DNA from: Candidatus Eiseniibacteriota bacterium
GTDB lineage: Bacteria; Eisenbacteria; RBG-16-71-46
NCBI GenBank assembly: GCA_016710095.1
Contig: JADJLL010000001.1
Span: forward strand, 248,001-312,000
Direction: 5' to 3'
DNA: 64,000 nucleotides
Numbering within the stretch: position 1 is the first letter of the stretch; the number at the start of each line of letters is the position of its first letter. Positions 7,923 to 18,671 of this stretch are shown here, in pieces. A program made the translations under genes and the position numbers. The notes under the pieces were generated by a model. It was not told the origin of the DNA. It saw nothing but the letters and a program-made list of their open reading frames with translations, and searched no databases.

Positions 7923-10529
7923 ATGAAGCTTCGGTTCCTGAGTGCGCTGCTCGCAGTCTGTGTCCTGGCTTCGCCCGCCGCCGCGCAGAAGAAGGCGCTG
8001 TTCGACAACGCCCACGCCGAAACGGCGGGCAACTCGGACTGGGTCATCGACGACAACATGCCGGTGCCCTCGCCCGCGCAGAGCGGGATCACACCCGGGT
8101 CGCCGTTCACCTATTGGACCGGCGCGATCTCGTCGTGGGGCGTGTCGCTCGTGAAGCGCGGGTACACCGTGCACACGAACACCGCGGCGCTCACGTACGG
8201 CAACACGGGCAACACGTACGACCTCGCGAACTACGACGTGCTGGTCCTTCCCGAGCCGAACACGGTGTTCACGGCCGCCGAGAAGACGGCGATCTTCGCC
8301 TTCCTGCAGAACGGCGGCGGCGTCGTCGCCGTCGCCGATCATTCCGGCGCCGACCGCAACAATGACGGCTGGGACGCGGCCGAGATCTTCAACGACCTCG
8401 ATCCTTCGCACCTGCTCGGTGTGAGCATGGCGGTCACGGGAAACGCCAACAACAACATCGTGCAAACGTCCACGAACGTGAACGCGCTCGCGACCGACAT
8501 GGTCACGCGCGGTCCCGTGGGCAACGTGACCGGGCTCGCGTTCCACAACGGCACCACGATGACGCTGTATCCGGCCGTGAACTCGACCGTGCGTGGCGAG
8601 GTCTGGATGAACGGGCTCTCGCAGACGAGCACCACCGGCCTCATGTGCGCCTCGGCGCAGTACGGCAGCGGGCGCATCGTGTTCATCGGCGACAGCTCGC
8701 CGATCGACGACGGCACCGCGCAGGCCGGCAACACGAGCATCTACGACGGCTGGGGCGAAGTCGGAGCCACGGACAGCACGCTCGCGATGAACGCGACGCT
8801 CTGGGCGACGCGCACGGGTGGTGGCGATCTCACGGCGCCGACGGTCGCGCTGACCTCGCCCGCGAACGCGGTCACCTGGAAGGCCGGCTCGGCGCACGCG
8901 ATCACGTGGACCGCGTCGGACGCCGTCGGCGTGACCGCGGTGGACCTCGCGTACTCGACGGACGGCGGCGCGACGTACCCGAACTCGATCGCCGCCGGGC
9001 TCGCCAACTCGGGCACGTACAACTGGACCGTGCCGAACATCAGCAGCACGACCGTGCGCGTGCGTGTGACCGCGCGGGACGCCGCCGGCAACAGCGCGTC
9101 GGCCGCGAACACGGCGAACTTCACCGTGGACAAGTGGATCGTCACGGCGAGCGCGGGCACGGGCGGCACGATCTCGCCCTCGGGCGCGGTCGGCGTCGCG
9201 CAGGGCGCGAGCCAGGCGTTCACGATCGCGGCCAACTCCGGCTTCGCGGTCTCGGGCGTGCTCGTGGATGGCGCGTCGGTCGGCGCGGTGACGAGCTACA
9301 CGTTCACCAACGTGACCGCCGCGCACACGATCGCCGCGAGCTTCACCGCGACGGCGAGCAACTTCACCATCACGGCGAGCGCGGGCACGGGCGGCACGAT
9401 CAGTCCGAGCGGCGCGGTCTCCGTGGCCGCGGGCGCGAGCCAGGCGTTCACGATCGCGGCGAACGCCGGCAACACGATCCTGAGCGTGCTCGTCGACGGC
9501 GCCTCGGTCGGCGCGGTGACGAGCTACACGTTCACGAACGTGCAGGCCGCGCACACGATCGCCGCGTCGTTCACCAGCTCGAGCAACACCGGCTGGCCGA
9601 TGGCGAGCGGCAACTTCTCCGCGAACTTCGCCGACATCGCGAACTGGACGAACAACTTCGCGGGCGGCGTGGGGGCGAGCTACTGGGCGTCGGTCGCCGT
9701 GGGCGGCAGCACGACGATCCCGAGCGCCACGAAGATCACGACCGCGACTTCGACGTTCACCACGACCACGACGGGCGGCGTGCAGAAGGGCGTGAGCCCG
9801 AATCCCGTGGGCACGATCGTGCTGCTCTCGACCGGCTCGACCGACCTCACGTCGTCGGCCGCGATCGACCTGAAGCTGAACTTCACCGGCACGACGGCCG
9901 GCACGCTCGGCTTCACGTGGAGCACCGTGTTCAACTCGACGGGCAATCGCAAGTCGTCCCTGCGCGTGTACACGAGCCCCGACGGCGCGGCCTGGACGGA
10001 GCTGACGGGCGCCGCGGTGCTGAACTTCACGAACAACGTGGCGGGTTCGGGCACGGTCTCGGCCGTGGCGCTGCCGGCGACGCTGAACAACCAGCCGAAC
10101 GCCCGCGTGCGGTTCTACTACTACAACGGTTCGGGCGGCACGACGGGTTCGCGTCCCAAGATCGCGCTCGACAACGTGAGCGTGACGGGCACGCCGTCCG
10201 GCCCCGCGCCGAGCCCGGTCGTGGGTGGTGAGGAAGGCACGGCCGCTGCCGGCCGGGTCGACTTCGCGTTCTCGCGCGTCGTGCCGAACCCGGGCGGCGC
10301 CGAGGCGTCGCTGCAGTTCTCGCTGCCGCGCGCGGGCCGTGCGCGGCTCGAGATCGTGGACCTGAGCGGCCGCCGCGTGTGGGCGACCGAGGGTGAGTTC
10401 GCCGCCGGCGCGCAGTCCGTGCGCTGGGGCGGCCGCGCCGCCGACGGCTCGGCCGTGCGCGCGGGCGTGTACTTCGTGCGTCTCGTGACGGCCGACGGCG
10501 TGCGCAGCGGCCGGATGGTGCGGTTCTAA
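7923..10529 (+). CDS. Large secreted protein: ThuA-like domain, Ig-like domain, two InlB-type repeats, sorting-type C terminus
   Basis: The 868-residue protein has a signal peptide ending A-S-P-A-A-A-Q. The first domain (about 22-290) resembles ThuA/DUF4350-like glutamine-amidotransferase folds (Y-D-V-L-V-L-P-E-P-N, N-G-G-G-V-V-A-V-A-D-H-S-G). An Ig-like segment follows (about 300-400). Two tandem copies of about 70 residues start T-A-S-A-G-T-G-G-T-I-S-P-S-G-A-V, as in bacterial InlB-type B repeats. After a domain of about 200 unassigned residues comes the FlgD-like terminus (L-S-G-R-R-V-W-A ... G-V-Y-F-V-R-L). GGGAG precedes the start. It is probably a surface or extracellular protein of unknown substrate. 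The stop lies about 30 bases before the abnormal G/C tract. Confidence 0.85.
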   Translation: MKLRFLSALLAVCVLASPAAAQKKALFDNAHAETAGNSDWVIDDNMPVPSPAQSGITPGSPFTYWTGAISSWGVSLVKRGYTVHTNTAALTYGNTGNTYDLANYDVLVLPEPNTVFTAAEKTAIFAFLQNGGGVVAVADHSGADRNNDGWDAAEIFNDLDPSHLLGVSMAVTGNANNNIVQTSTNVNALATDMVTRGPVGNVTGLAFHNGTTMTLYPAVNSTVRGEVWMNGLSQTSTTGLMCASAQYGSGRIVFIGDSSPIDDGTAQAGNTSIYDGWGEVGATDSTLAMNATLWATRTGGGDLTAPTVALTSPANAVTWKAGSAHAITWTASDAVGVTAVDLAYSTDGGATYPNSIAAGLANSGTYNWTVPNISSTTVRVRVTARDAAGNSASAANTANFTVDKWIVTASAGTGGTISPSGAVGVAQGASQAFTIAANSGFAVSGVLVDGASVGAVTSYTFTNVTAAHTIAASFTATASNFTITASAGTGGTISPSGAVSVAAGASQAFTIAANAGNTILSVLVDGASVGAVTSYTFTNVQAAHTIAASFTSSSNTGWPMASGNFSANFADIANWTNNFAGGVGASYWASVAVGGSTTIPSATKITTATSTFTTTTTGGVQKGVSPNPVGTIVLLSTGSTDLTSSAAIDLKLNFTGTTAGTLGFTWSTVFNSTGNRKSSLRVYTSPDGAAWTELTGAAVLNFTNNVAGSGTVSAVALPATLNNQPNARVRFYYYNGSGGTTGSRPKIALDNVSVTGTPSGPAPSPVVGGEEGTAAAGRVDFAFSRVVPNPGGAEASLQFSLPRAGRARLEIVDLSGRRVWATEGEFAAGAQSVRWGGRAADGSAVRAGVYFVRLVTADGVRSGRMVRF
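9141..9575 (+). repeat. Two tandem coding repeats (about 210 bp each)
   Basis: The units at about 9141-9351 and 9369-9575 encode near-identical segments of the ThuA-like protein. They share long identical stretches, such as those coding G-A-S-Q-A-F-T-I-A-A-N and G-A-V-T-S-Y-T-F-T-N-V. The high DNA identity points to recent duplication or gene conversion. Confidence 0.8.
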
Positions 10530-10559
10530 AGAAGAGCCGGCGCGGCCCCGGCGAGACTG

Positions 10560-12268
<1,709 letters not shown>

Positions 12269-12382
12269 CAGTGACGAGGCGGCCCGCTCCCGGTTGTCGG
12301 GGGCGGGTCGCCGCTTTCGGGGGCAATGCACCCGAAAAACCCCAAAAAAACTTCGTTCGGCAGCGGGTGAATCGGGTACCAT

Positions 12383-12405
12383 CTTTGTCCGACAGCCGGA
12401 CAAAG
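12383..12405. promoter_or_regulatory. Operator O1 of the glucan regulon (predicted ROK site)
   Basis: The perfect palindrome CTTTGTCCG-N5-CGGACAAAG lies 28 bases before the ATG of the GH16-like gene. Two similar 23-bp sites with the same 9-5-9 spacing occur at 20294 and 35274, each upstream of a glucan transcription unit. The hexamer TACCAT (12377-12382) abuts the site as a possible -10 box; no good -35 is visible. Outer repeats GGTGAA (12366-12371) and TTCACC (12410-12415) extend the symmetry. Confidence 0.75.
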
Positions 12406-12432
12406 TGGGTTCACCATTCCCCCGGAGCTTCC

Positions 12433-14037
12433 ATGAAGGATCACTTCCGACACCACCTTCTCGCACTCGTCGCCGGGGCTTTGCTCGTGCCCGCCGCGGT
12501 CTCCGCGCAGTGCATGCTCGCCAATCCGAGCTTCGAGATCGTGGGGCAGTCCGGGAACTTCTTCGGAGGCTGGAGCCAGTTCGGATCCGTCGGCACCGTC
12601 TCGACCGCGAAGCACGGCCACGCCGCCGCGCGCGTTTCGGGGCCCAATACCGGCAACTGGGACATCTCGGCCTACTGGCAGGCGCAGGCCTCCACCGTCG
12701 GCAATCGCTGGAAGACGACCGGCTACGTGCGCGTGCCCTCGGCCACGCCGCTCGCGGGCAACTCCAAGGCGGTCGTGAACGTCGAATGGCGCAACTCCTC
12801 CGGAGCGCTGATCAGCTACGAATCGCACGACGTCGCCACGGCGGCGAGCGTGCGCGACTCGTTCCTCGCGTTCTCGTTCACGACGGCCGCCGCGCCCACG
12901 GGCACGACGAGCGCGCGCCTCGTCCTCGCGGTGCTGCAGGGGCCCGGCGATCCGCAGCGCGACGCGTGGTACGACCAGGTCACGTTCGAGAAGCAGACCA
13001 CGCCGAGCCTCGACGTGCTGCAGTGGGGCGACTTCACGAACGGCCGGACGGTTTCGTTCTCGGGCCGCACGTGGCGCGTGAAGAACACGGGCGTCTACGG
13101 CCCGGGGCCGAACTCGTTCTCGAGCGCGACCGACGCGGTCTGGGTGGACGCGAACGGCCGGCTGCACCTGACGATCAAGAAGGTCGGCGCCACCTGGTAC
13201 AGCACGGAAGTCGCGCTCGACACACCGCTCGGCTACGGCGACTACCTCTTCACGACGCGCGGCGATCTCGACACGTTCGACCCCACCACCGTGTTCGGGC
13301 TGTTCGTGTGGGAGTACGGCCCGTGCTGGGACGCGGGCTACCTCTGGTGGAACCCGTTCAACGAGATCGACGTCGAGTTCAGCCGCTGGGGCATTCCCGC
13401 GGGACCGAACGCGCAGTTCGTGACGCAGCCGTGGGATTGGGGCGGCAATCGCAACCAGTTCACGATGTCGTTCTCGGCCGACGAGGTCACGACGCACGCG
13501 TTTCGCTGGCGCCCGGACCGGGTGGAGTACCGCTCGTGGCGCGGCGGGCCCAACGCCGAACTGCCCGCGAACACCGTGCGCTCGTGGACGTACACCGGTC
13601 CGCACATTCCGCGGCCCGATCAGCCGCGCGTGCACCTCAACCTGTGGCAGACGGCCGGCGCGCCCGCGACCACGCAGGAGGCGGTGCTCGACGCCTTCAC
13701 CTTCCGCCAGTGGCCGACGGCGTTCCTCGCGGTGGAGGACGCGCCGGTCGCGCCGCGCGCGGGCGCATCGCTCGCGATCGCCGGCCGCAATCCCTCGCGC
13801 GACGGCGCGACGCTGCGCTGCACGCTCGCGCACGAAGCCGACGTGCGGCTCACGCTGCACGACGTCACGGGGCGGCTCGTGCGCACGGTCGCCGAGGCGC
13901 GCCTGAGCGCCGGCGCGCACGACGTGCGCTGGGACGGACTCGACGCGGCCGGTACGCGTGTCGCTCCGGGCGTCTATCTCGCGCGGCTTTCGGCCGGGGA
14001 GGCATCCGCGACCGCGCGGGTGATCGTGCTCCAGTGA
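12433..14037 (+). CDS. Secreted GH16-like glucanase with N-terminal carbohydrate-binding domain
   Basis: The 534-residue protein has a signal peptide (about 1-26). A jelly-roll carbohydrate-binding region of CBM4/9 type follows (about 27-187; A-N-P-S-F-E ... G-G-W-S-Q-F-G). The GH16-like catalytic domain (about 195-440) carries the active-site strand E311-I-D313-V-E315. The E-I-D-V-E form lacks the extra residue of laminarinases and resembles the lichenase/XTH type of site. A FlgD-like C-terminal module ends the protein. Inferred role: endo-attack on, or binding of, beta-glucan outside the cell. It is the first gene of the unit headed by O1, and its stop overlaps the GTG of the GH17 gene (GTGA). 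Confidence 0.85.
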   Translation: MKDHFRHHLLALVAGALLVPAAVSAQCMLANPSFEIVGQSGNFFGGWSQFGSVGTVSTAKHGHAAARVSGPNTGNWDISAYWQAQASTVGNRWKTTGYVRVPSATPLAGNSKAVVNVEWRNSSGALISYESHDVATAASVRDSFLAFSFTTAAAPTGTTSARLVLAVLQGPGDPQRDAWYDQVTFEKQTTPSLDVLQWGDFTNGRTVSFSGRTWRVKNTGVYGPGPNSFSSATDAVWVDANGRLHLTIKKVGATWYSTEVALDTPLGYGDYLFTTRGDLDTFDPTTVFGLFVWEYGPCWDAGYLWWNPFNEIDVEFSRWGIPAGPNAQFVTQPWDWGGNRNQFTMSFSADEVTTHAFRWRPDRVEYRSWRGGPNAELPANTVRSWTYTGPHIPRPDQPRVHLNLWQTAGAPATTQEAVLDAFTFRQWPTAFLAVEDAPVAPRAGASLAIAGRNPSRDGATLRCTLAHEADVRLTLHDVTGRLVRTVAEARLSAGAHDVRWDGLDAAGTRVAPGVYLARLSAGEASATARVIVLQ

Positions 14038-15098
14038 GCGCCCGCACGTCATCGGTGGCCCTCGGCCTCACGCTCGTCGCGCTCGCGCTGCTGTGCGGCG
14101 TGTCCGTGGTGTCCGCGCGCACGCGGCCGCGCACGTATCCGCGCCAGGCTCCGTTCGTCGTCCGGCCGTTCGTCGTGGAGGCGAACGGCAAGTGGATCGG
14201 CGATGCCGTCGCGTACGGCCCGCATCGCGACGGACAGCGTCCGCGCGGCGTGGAGCCGACCATCGCGCAGGTGCGCGAGGACCTGCGGATCATGTCGCGC
14301 GACTGGAGCCTGCTGCGCATCTACGGCGCGATCGGCACCGCCGACACCGTGCTGCGTGCGATCCGCGCGGAGAAGACCGGCACGAAGGTCGTGCTCGGGC
14401 TGTGGCTCGACGCCGAGGTGCGCCGCGATTCGGCCGGCCGCGTGCTCGAGCGCTTCCCGAAGGCGCGCGAAGCCAACCGTCGCGACGTCGAGCGTGCGAT
14501 CCAGCACGCCCGCAACTACCCGGACATCGTCGCCGCGATCACGGTCGGCAACGAGACGCAGATCTTCTGGTCCGGCAACCGCCTGCCCCCCGAAACGGTG
14601 ATCGATTACATTCGCGAGATCCGTGCGCGCACGCGCGTGCCGGTGAGCACCGCCGACGACTACAACTACTGGAACAAGCCCGAAAGCCGCGCCATCGCGA
14701 CGGAGTGCGACTTCGTCTTCACGCACCTGCACCCGCTGTGGAACAGCCAGCAGCTGAACGAAGCGCTGCCGTGGGTCGAGCGCAACCTGGCGGAGATCCG
14801 CGCCGTGCATCCCGACCGCGAAGTCGTGATCGGCGAGACCGGCTGGGCGACGACGCACAACGATCAGGGCGACCAGGGCAAGCTCATGAAGGGCGCCGTG
14901 GGCGAGCGCGAACAGGCCGAGTTCTACCGCGAGCTGCGCGCGTGGATCGCGCGCACGCGCGTGCCGACGTTCGTGTTCGAAGCGTTCGACGAAAACTGGA
15001 AGGGCAGTCCGGATCCCGACGAGGTCGAGAAGCACTGGGGCCTCTATCGCGCGGATCGGACGCCGAAGCTGGCGATGCAACGAGAGGAGAGCAGGTGA
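14034..15098 (+). CDS. Secreted GH17-like beta-1,3-glucanase or glucanosyltransferase
   Basis: The 354-residue protein has a hydrophobic signal peptide (about 5-28, ending V-V-S-A). The barrel has the two GH17 glutamates in context: acid/base E174 in T-V-G-N-E-T and nucleophile E268 in I-G-E-T-G-W-A-T. Further family marks are L-R-I-Y-G near residue 95 and F-E-A-F-D-E-N-W-K near 325. GH17 enzymes hydrolyse or transfer beta-1,3-glucan chains. The GTG start at 14034 forms a GTGA overlap with the upstream stop, a coupling used repeatedly in this locus. A later GTG at 14055 is possible but would shorten the signal peptide. The stop overlaps the start of the phosphorylase gene. Confidence 0.85.
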   Translation: MSARTSSVALGLTLVALALLCGVSVVSARTRPRTYPRQAPFVVRPFVVEANGKWIGDAVAYGPHRDGQRPRGVEPTIAQVREDLRIMSRDWSLLRIYGAIGTADTVLRAIRAEKTGTKVVLGLWLDAEVRRDSAGRVLERFPKAREANRRDVERAIQHARNYPDIVAAITVGNETQIFWSGNRLPPETVIDYIREIRARTRVPVSTADDYNYWNKPESRAIATECDFVFTHLHPLWNSQQLNEALPWVERNLAEIRAVHPDREVVIGETGWATTHNDQGDQGKLMKGAVGEREQAEFYRELRAWIARTRVPTFVFEAFDENWKGSPDPDEVEKHWGLYRADRTPKLAMQREESR

Positions 15099-18000
15099 GT
15101 CTGCTGGACGGTACGCGCGGCCTCGAGGCGCGCAACGGTGGTCTGGTTCCCTTCGCGGGTCAGGAGTTCCTTCGCATCACGGACTTCGACCGTCTTCCGC
15201 CGTTCCTGATGAGCATTCCGAGCGACACCGATCTGTGGATGTTCGTGAGCAGCGGCGGCGGCCTGACCGCGGGCCGCGCCGACGCCGAAGGCAGCTTGTT
15301 CCCGTACGTCACCGTGGACCAGCTGCACGACGCGCATCACCACACGGGCCCGATCACGCTCTTCCGCGTGCGCCGCGAAGGCGCGCCCGCGGTGGCGTGG
15401 GAGCCGTTCGCGCATCGCGCGGCGCTCGATCCGGTGATCGAGCGCAACCTGTACAAGCATCCGCTCGGCAACCAGGTGATCTTCGAGGAGATCCACCACG
15501 GCCTGAAGCTCGCGTTCCGCTACCGCTGGGCCGCGTGCGACGCGTACGGCCACGTGCGCAGCGCGACGCTCGAGAACCTCGGGACGGAGCCGGGCGGACG
15601 TTTCGGTGCTCGACGGCGTGCGCAACCTGCTGCCGTTCGGTGCGCCGCTGTCGCTCTACCAGCACTCGAGCTCGCTCGTGGACGCGTACAAGCGCAGCGA
15701 AGTGGACGAGTGGACCGGGCTCGGCATGTTCTCGCTGACGTCGGTGATCAGCGATCGCGCCGAGGCCGCGGAGATGCTGCGCGCGAACACCGTGTGGGGC
15801 TTCGGCCTCGCCGGCGCGCGCGTGTCGCTGTCGGCGTCCGCGGTGGACGCGTTCCGCCGCGGCGAGGACGTGCCGGCCGCTCCGCGCCTGAACGGCGAGC
15901 GCGGCAACTACCTCGTGCAGGCGTCGTTCGCGCTCGAGGCCGGCGCTTCGCACGGCTGGCACCTCGCGCTCGACGCCGGCCGCGGCCACGTCGAGGCGGC
16001 CGCGCTGCGCTCGCGCCTGCTGCGCAGTCACGAACTGGGCGCCGAACTCGAGGCGCAGATCGCCGACGCGAGCGAGAACCTGCGCCGCAACGTCGCGAGC
16101 GCCGACGGCCTGCAGCGCACCGGCGACGCGCAGACGAGCGTGCATCACCTCGCGAACGTGCTCTTCAACAACATGCGTGGTGGCGTGTTCGCGAAGCACC
16201 ACCTGCTGCCCTCGGCGGACTTCGCCGACTTCCTGCGCACGCGCAACACGGCCGTGGCCGAGCGTCACGCCGCGTGGCTCGACGCGCTGCCCGCCGAACT
16301 CGCGTTCGAGGACCTGCTCGCGCGCGCCGCGGCCACGGGCGATCCGTCGCTCGAGCGCCTCGCGCACGAATACCTGCCCATTCACTTCGGCCGCCGTCAC
16401 GGCGACCCGAGCCGGCCGTGGAACCGCTTCACGATCCACGTGCGCCAGCCGACGGCACGCGCGCTGCGCTACGAGGGCAACTGGCGCGACATCTTCCAGA
16501 ACTGGGAGGCGCTGTCCGCGAGCTTCCCGGCGTTCCTGCCCGGCATCGTGGCCAAGTTCGTCAACGCGTCCACGCCCGACGGCTTCAACCCGTACCGCAT
16601 CACGCGCGACGGGATCGACTGGGAAGTCGAGGAGCCCGGTGACCCGTGGAGCAACATCGGGTACTGGGGCGATCACCAGGTCATCTACCTGCTCAAGTTC
16701 CTCGAGCGCATGCGCGACACGACCCCGGCGCGCTCGAGGGCATGCTCGCGCGGCCGATCTTCGCGTACGCCGAGGTGCCGTACCGCCTCGCGCCGTTCGC
16801 GAAGATGATCGAGAACCCGCGCACGACGATCACGTTCGATCACGCGCTGGCCGGCCGCATCACGGCGCGCGAACGCGCCGAGGGCACGGACGGCCGTCTC
16901 GTGCACGGCGCCGACGGCGGCGTGCTGCACGTGACGCTGTTCGAGAAGCTGCTCGTCTCGACGCTGTCCAAGCTGTCGAACTACGTTCCGGACGCCGGCA
17001 TCTGGATGAACACGCAGCGCCCCGAGTGGAACGACGCGAACAACGCGCTCGTCGGCAACGGCGTGTCCGTGGTGACGCTCGTGTACCTGCGGCGCTCGCT
17101 CGCGTTCCTGCTCGAGCTGTTCGAAGGCTGCCGCGACCGGGAGATCGCCGTGTCCGCGGAGGTCGTCACGTGGGCGCGCGAACTGCGCATGGCGTTCGAG
17201 TCGCACGGCGCCGAGCCGTATCCCGGCGAGCAGGGCGACCGCGAGCGTTTCGAGATGGTCGCCGCGCTCGGCGAGTCGTTCACGCGCTACCGCGCGAGTG
17301 TCGAGGCGCACGGATTCTCCGCGCCCGAGCCGCTCGCGGTGACGGAAGCGCTCGCGCTGCTGCGCGCCGCGCTCGCGCACGTCGAGGCCGCGCTGCGCGC
17401 CAACGAGCGCGAGGACGGGCTGTGGCATGCGTACAACCTGCTCGAGTTCGATCGCGAGAAGAGCGCGCTGCGCGTCTCGCGCCTGAGCGAGATGCTCGAG
17501 GGCCAGGTCGCCGCGCTCAGTTCAGGGCTCGTCGAGCCGGCGCAGGCCGTGCGCGTGCTCGACCGGATGTTCGCGAGCCGGCTCTATCGGGCCGACCAGC
17601 GCAGCTTCCAGCTGTATCCCGAGAAGACGCTGCCGGGCTTCCTCGAGAAGAACGTGGCGCCGGCCGAGCGCGTGGACGAGATCGCGCTGCTGCGCGCGCT
17701 CGTCGCCGAGCGCGAGACGAGTGTGATCGTGCGCGACGCTTCGTGGACCTATCGGTTCTCCGCCGACCTGCGGCACGGGTGCGATCTGTCGCGCGCGCTC
17801 GACCGGCTCGAGGCGCTGCCGCGCTGGAGCGCCGAAGTCGCGCGCGACCGCCAGGCGGTGCTCGCGCTGTTCGAGGAAGTCTTCCAGCACCACTCGTTCA
17901 CCGGGCGCTCGGGCACGATGTACGGCTACGAGGGCATCGGCAGCATCTACTGGCACATGGTGGCCAAGCTGCTGCTCGCGGTGCAGGAACTGAGCGTGCG

Positions 18001-18559
18001 CGCCGAGCGCGAGCACGCGCCCGATGGCGTGCGCCGCGCGCTGGCCGCGCACTACTACCGCGTCCGCGCGGGGCTGGGGTTCGAGAAGAGCGCCGAGGAG
18101 TACGGCGCGTTCCCGACCGATCCGTACTCGCACACGCCGGCGAAGCGCGGCGCGCAGCAGCCCGGCATGACCGGTCAGGTGAAGGAAGAGATCCTGACCC
18201 GGATGGGCGAGCTGGGCGTGCGTCTCGAAGCGGGCCGGCTCGCGTTCCGGCCGTACCTGCTGCGGGCGTCCGAGTTCCTCGCCGAGCCGTCGGTCGCGCA
18301 GGTCTACGCGTACGACGGAAGCGCCGCCGAAGTCGAGCTGCCCGCGGGCAGCCTGCTCTTCACGGTCTGCCAGGTGCCCGTGCGCTACGAGCGGACGGAC
18401 GACCGGCCGACGGTGCGCGTGACGTGGAGCGACGGCCGCGAGAGCGTGCTGGAGGGCGACACGCTCGACGTGGCGGCGAGCCGCGCGGTGCTCGAGCGGA
18501 CGGGCGAGGTGGCGCGGATCGACGTGCGCGTGCCGGAGAGCGTGCTGCGGGCGGAGTGA
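15095..18559 (+). CDS. GH149-like beta-1,3-glucan phosphorylase, interrupted by two apparent frameshifts
   Basis: The reconstructed protein is about 1155 residues with no signal peptide, so it is cytoplasmic. Segments such as E-G-N-W-R-D-I-F-Q-N-W-E-A-L and N-P-Y-R-I-T-R-D-G-I-D-W-E, followed by W-S-N-I-G-Y-W-G-D-H-Q, resemble GH149 beta-1,3-oligoglucan phosphorylases (clan GH94/GH161 relatives), which release glucose-1-phosphate. The length also fits that family. The frame changes near 15595 (one extra base) and near 16716 (one base missing). The two changes restore the original frame and no family residues are lost, so sequencing error is likely. The GTG start at 15095 overlaps the upstream stop and has GAGGAG before it. 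A hairpin terminator follows. Confidence 0.72.
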
Positions 18560-18612
18560 CGCAGCTGCGAACCGAGGTCCTCGAAGGGCCACGAGTCCCG
18601 GACCCCATACAC

Positions 18613-18650
18613 CGCGGCGCCCCCGGTTTCCCGAGGGCGCCGCGTTCTTG
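18613..18650. terminator. Rho-independent terminator after the O1 unit
   Basis: The arms CGCGGCGCCC (18613-18622) and GGGCGCCGCG (18635-18644) pair perfectly and are followed by TTCTTG. The hairpin lies between the stops of the plus-strand phosphorylase gene and the minus-strand gene ending at 18672, and could serve both. Confidence 0.7.
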
Positions 18651-18671
18651 CGTGCAGGATCCGCCCCGCCG

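Noticed and set aside
12383..12405. Interpretation of the palindromes as LacI-type operators.
   Set aside because: LacI-family sites are usually even-length with a central CG, and no LacI-family gene is in the window. The 5-base spacer and TTTGTT arms fit the ROK protein better.
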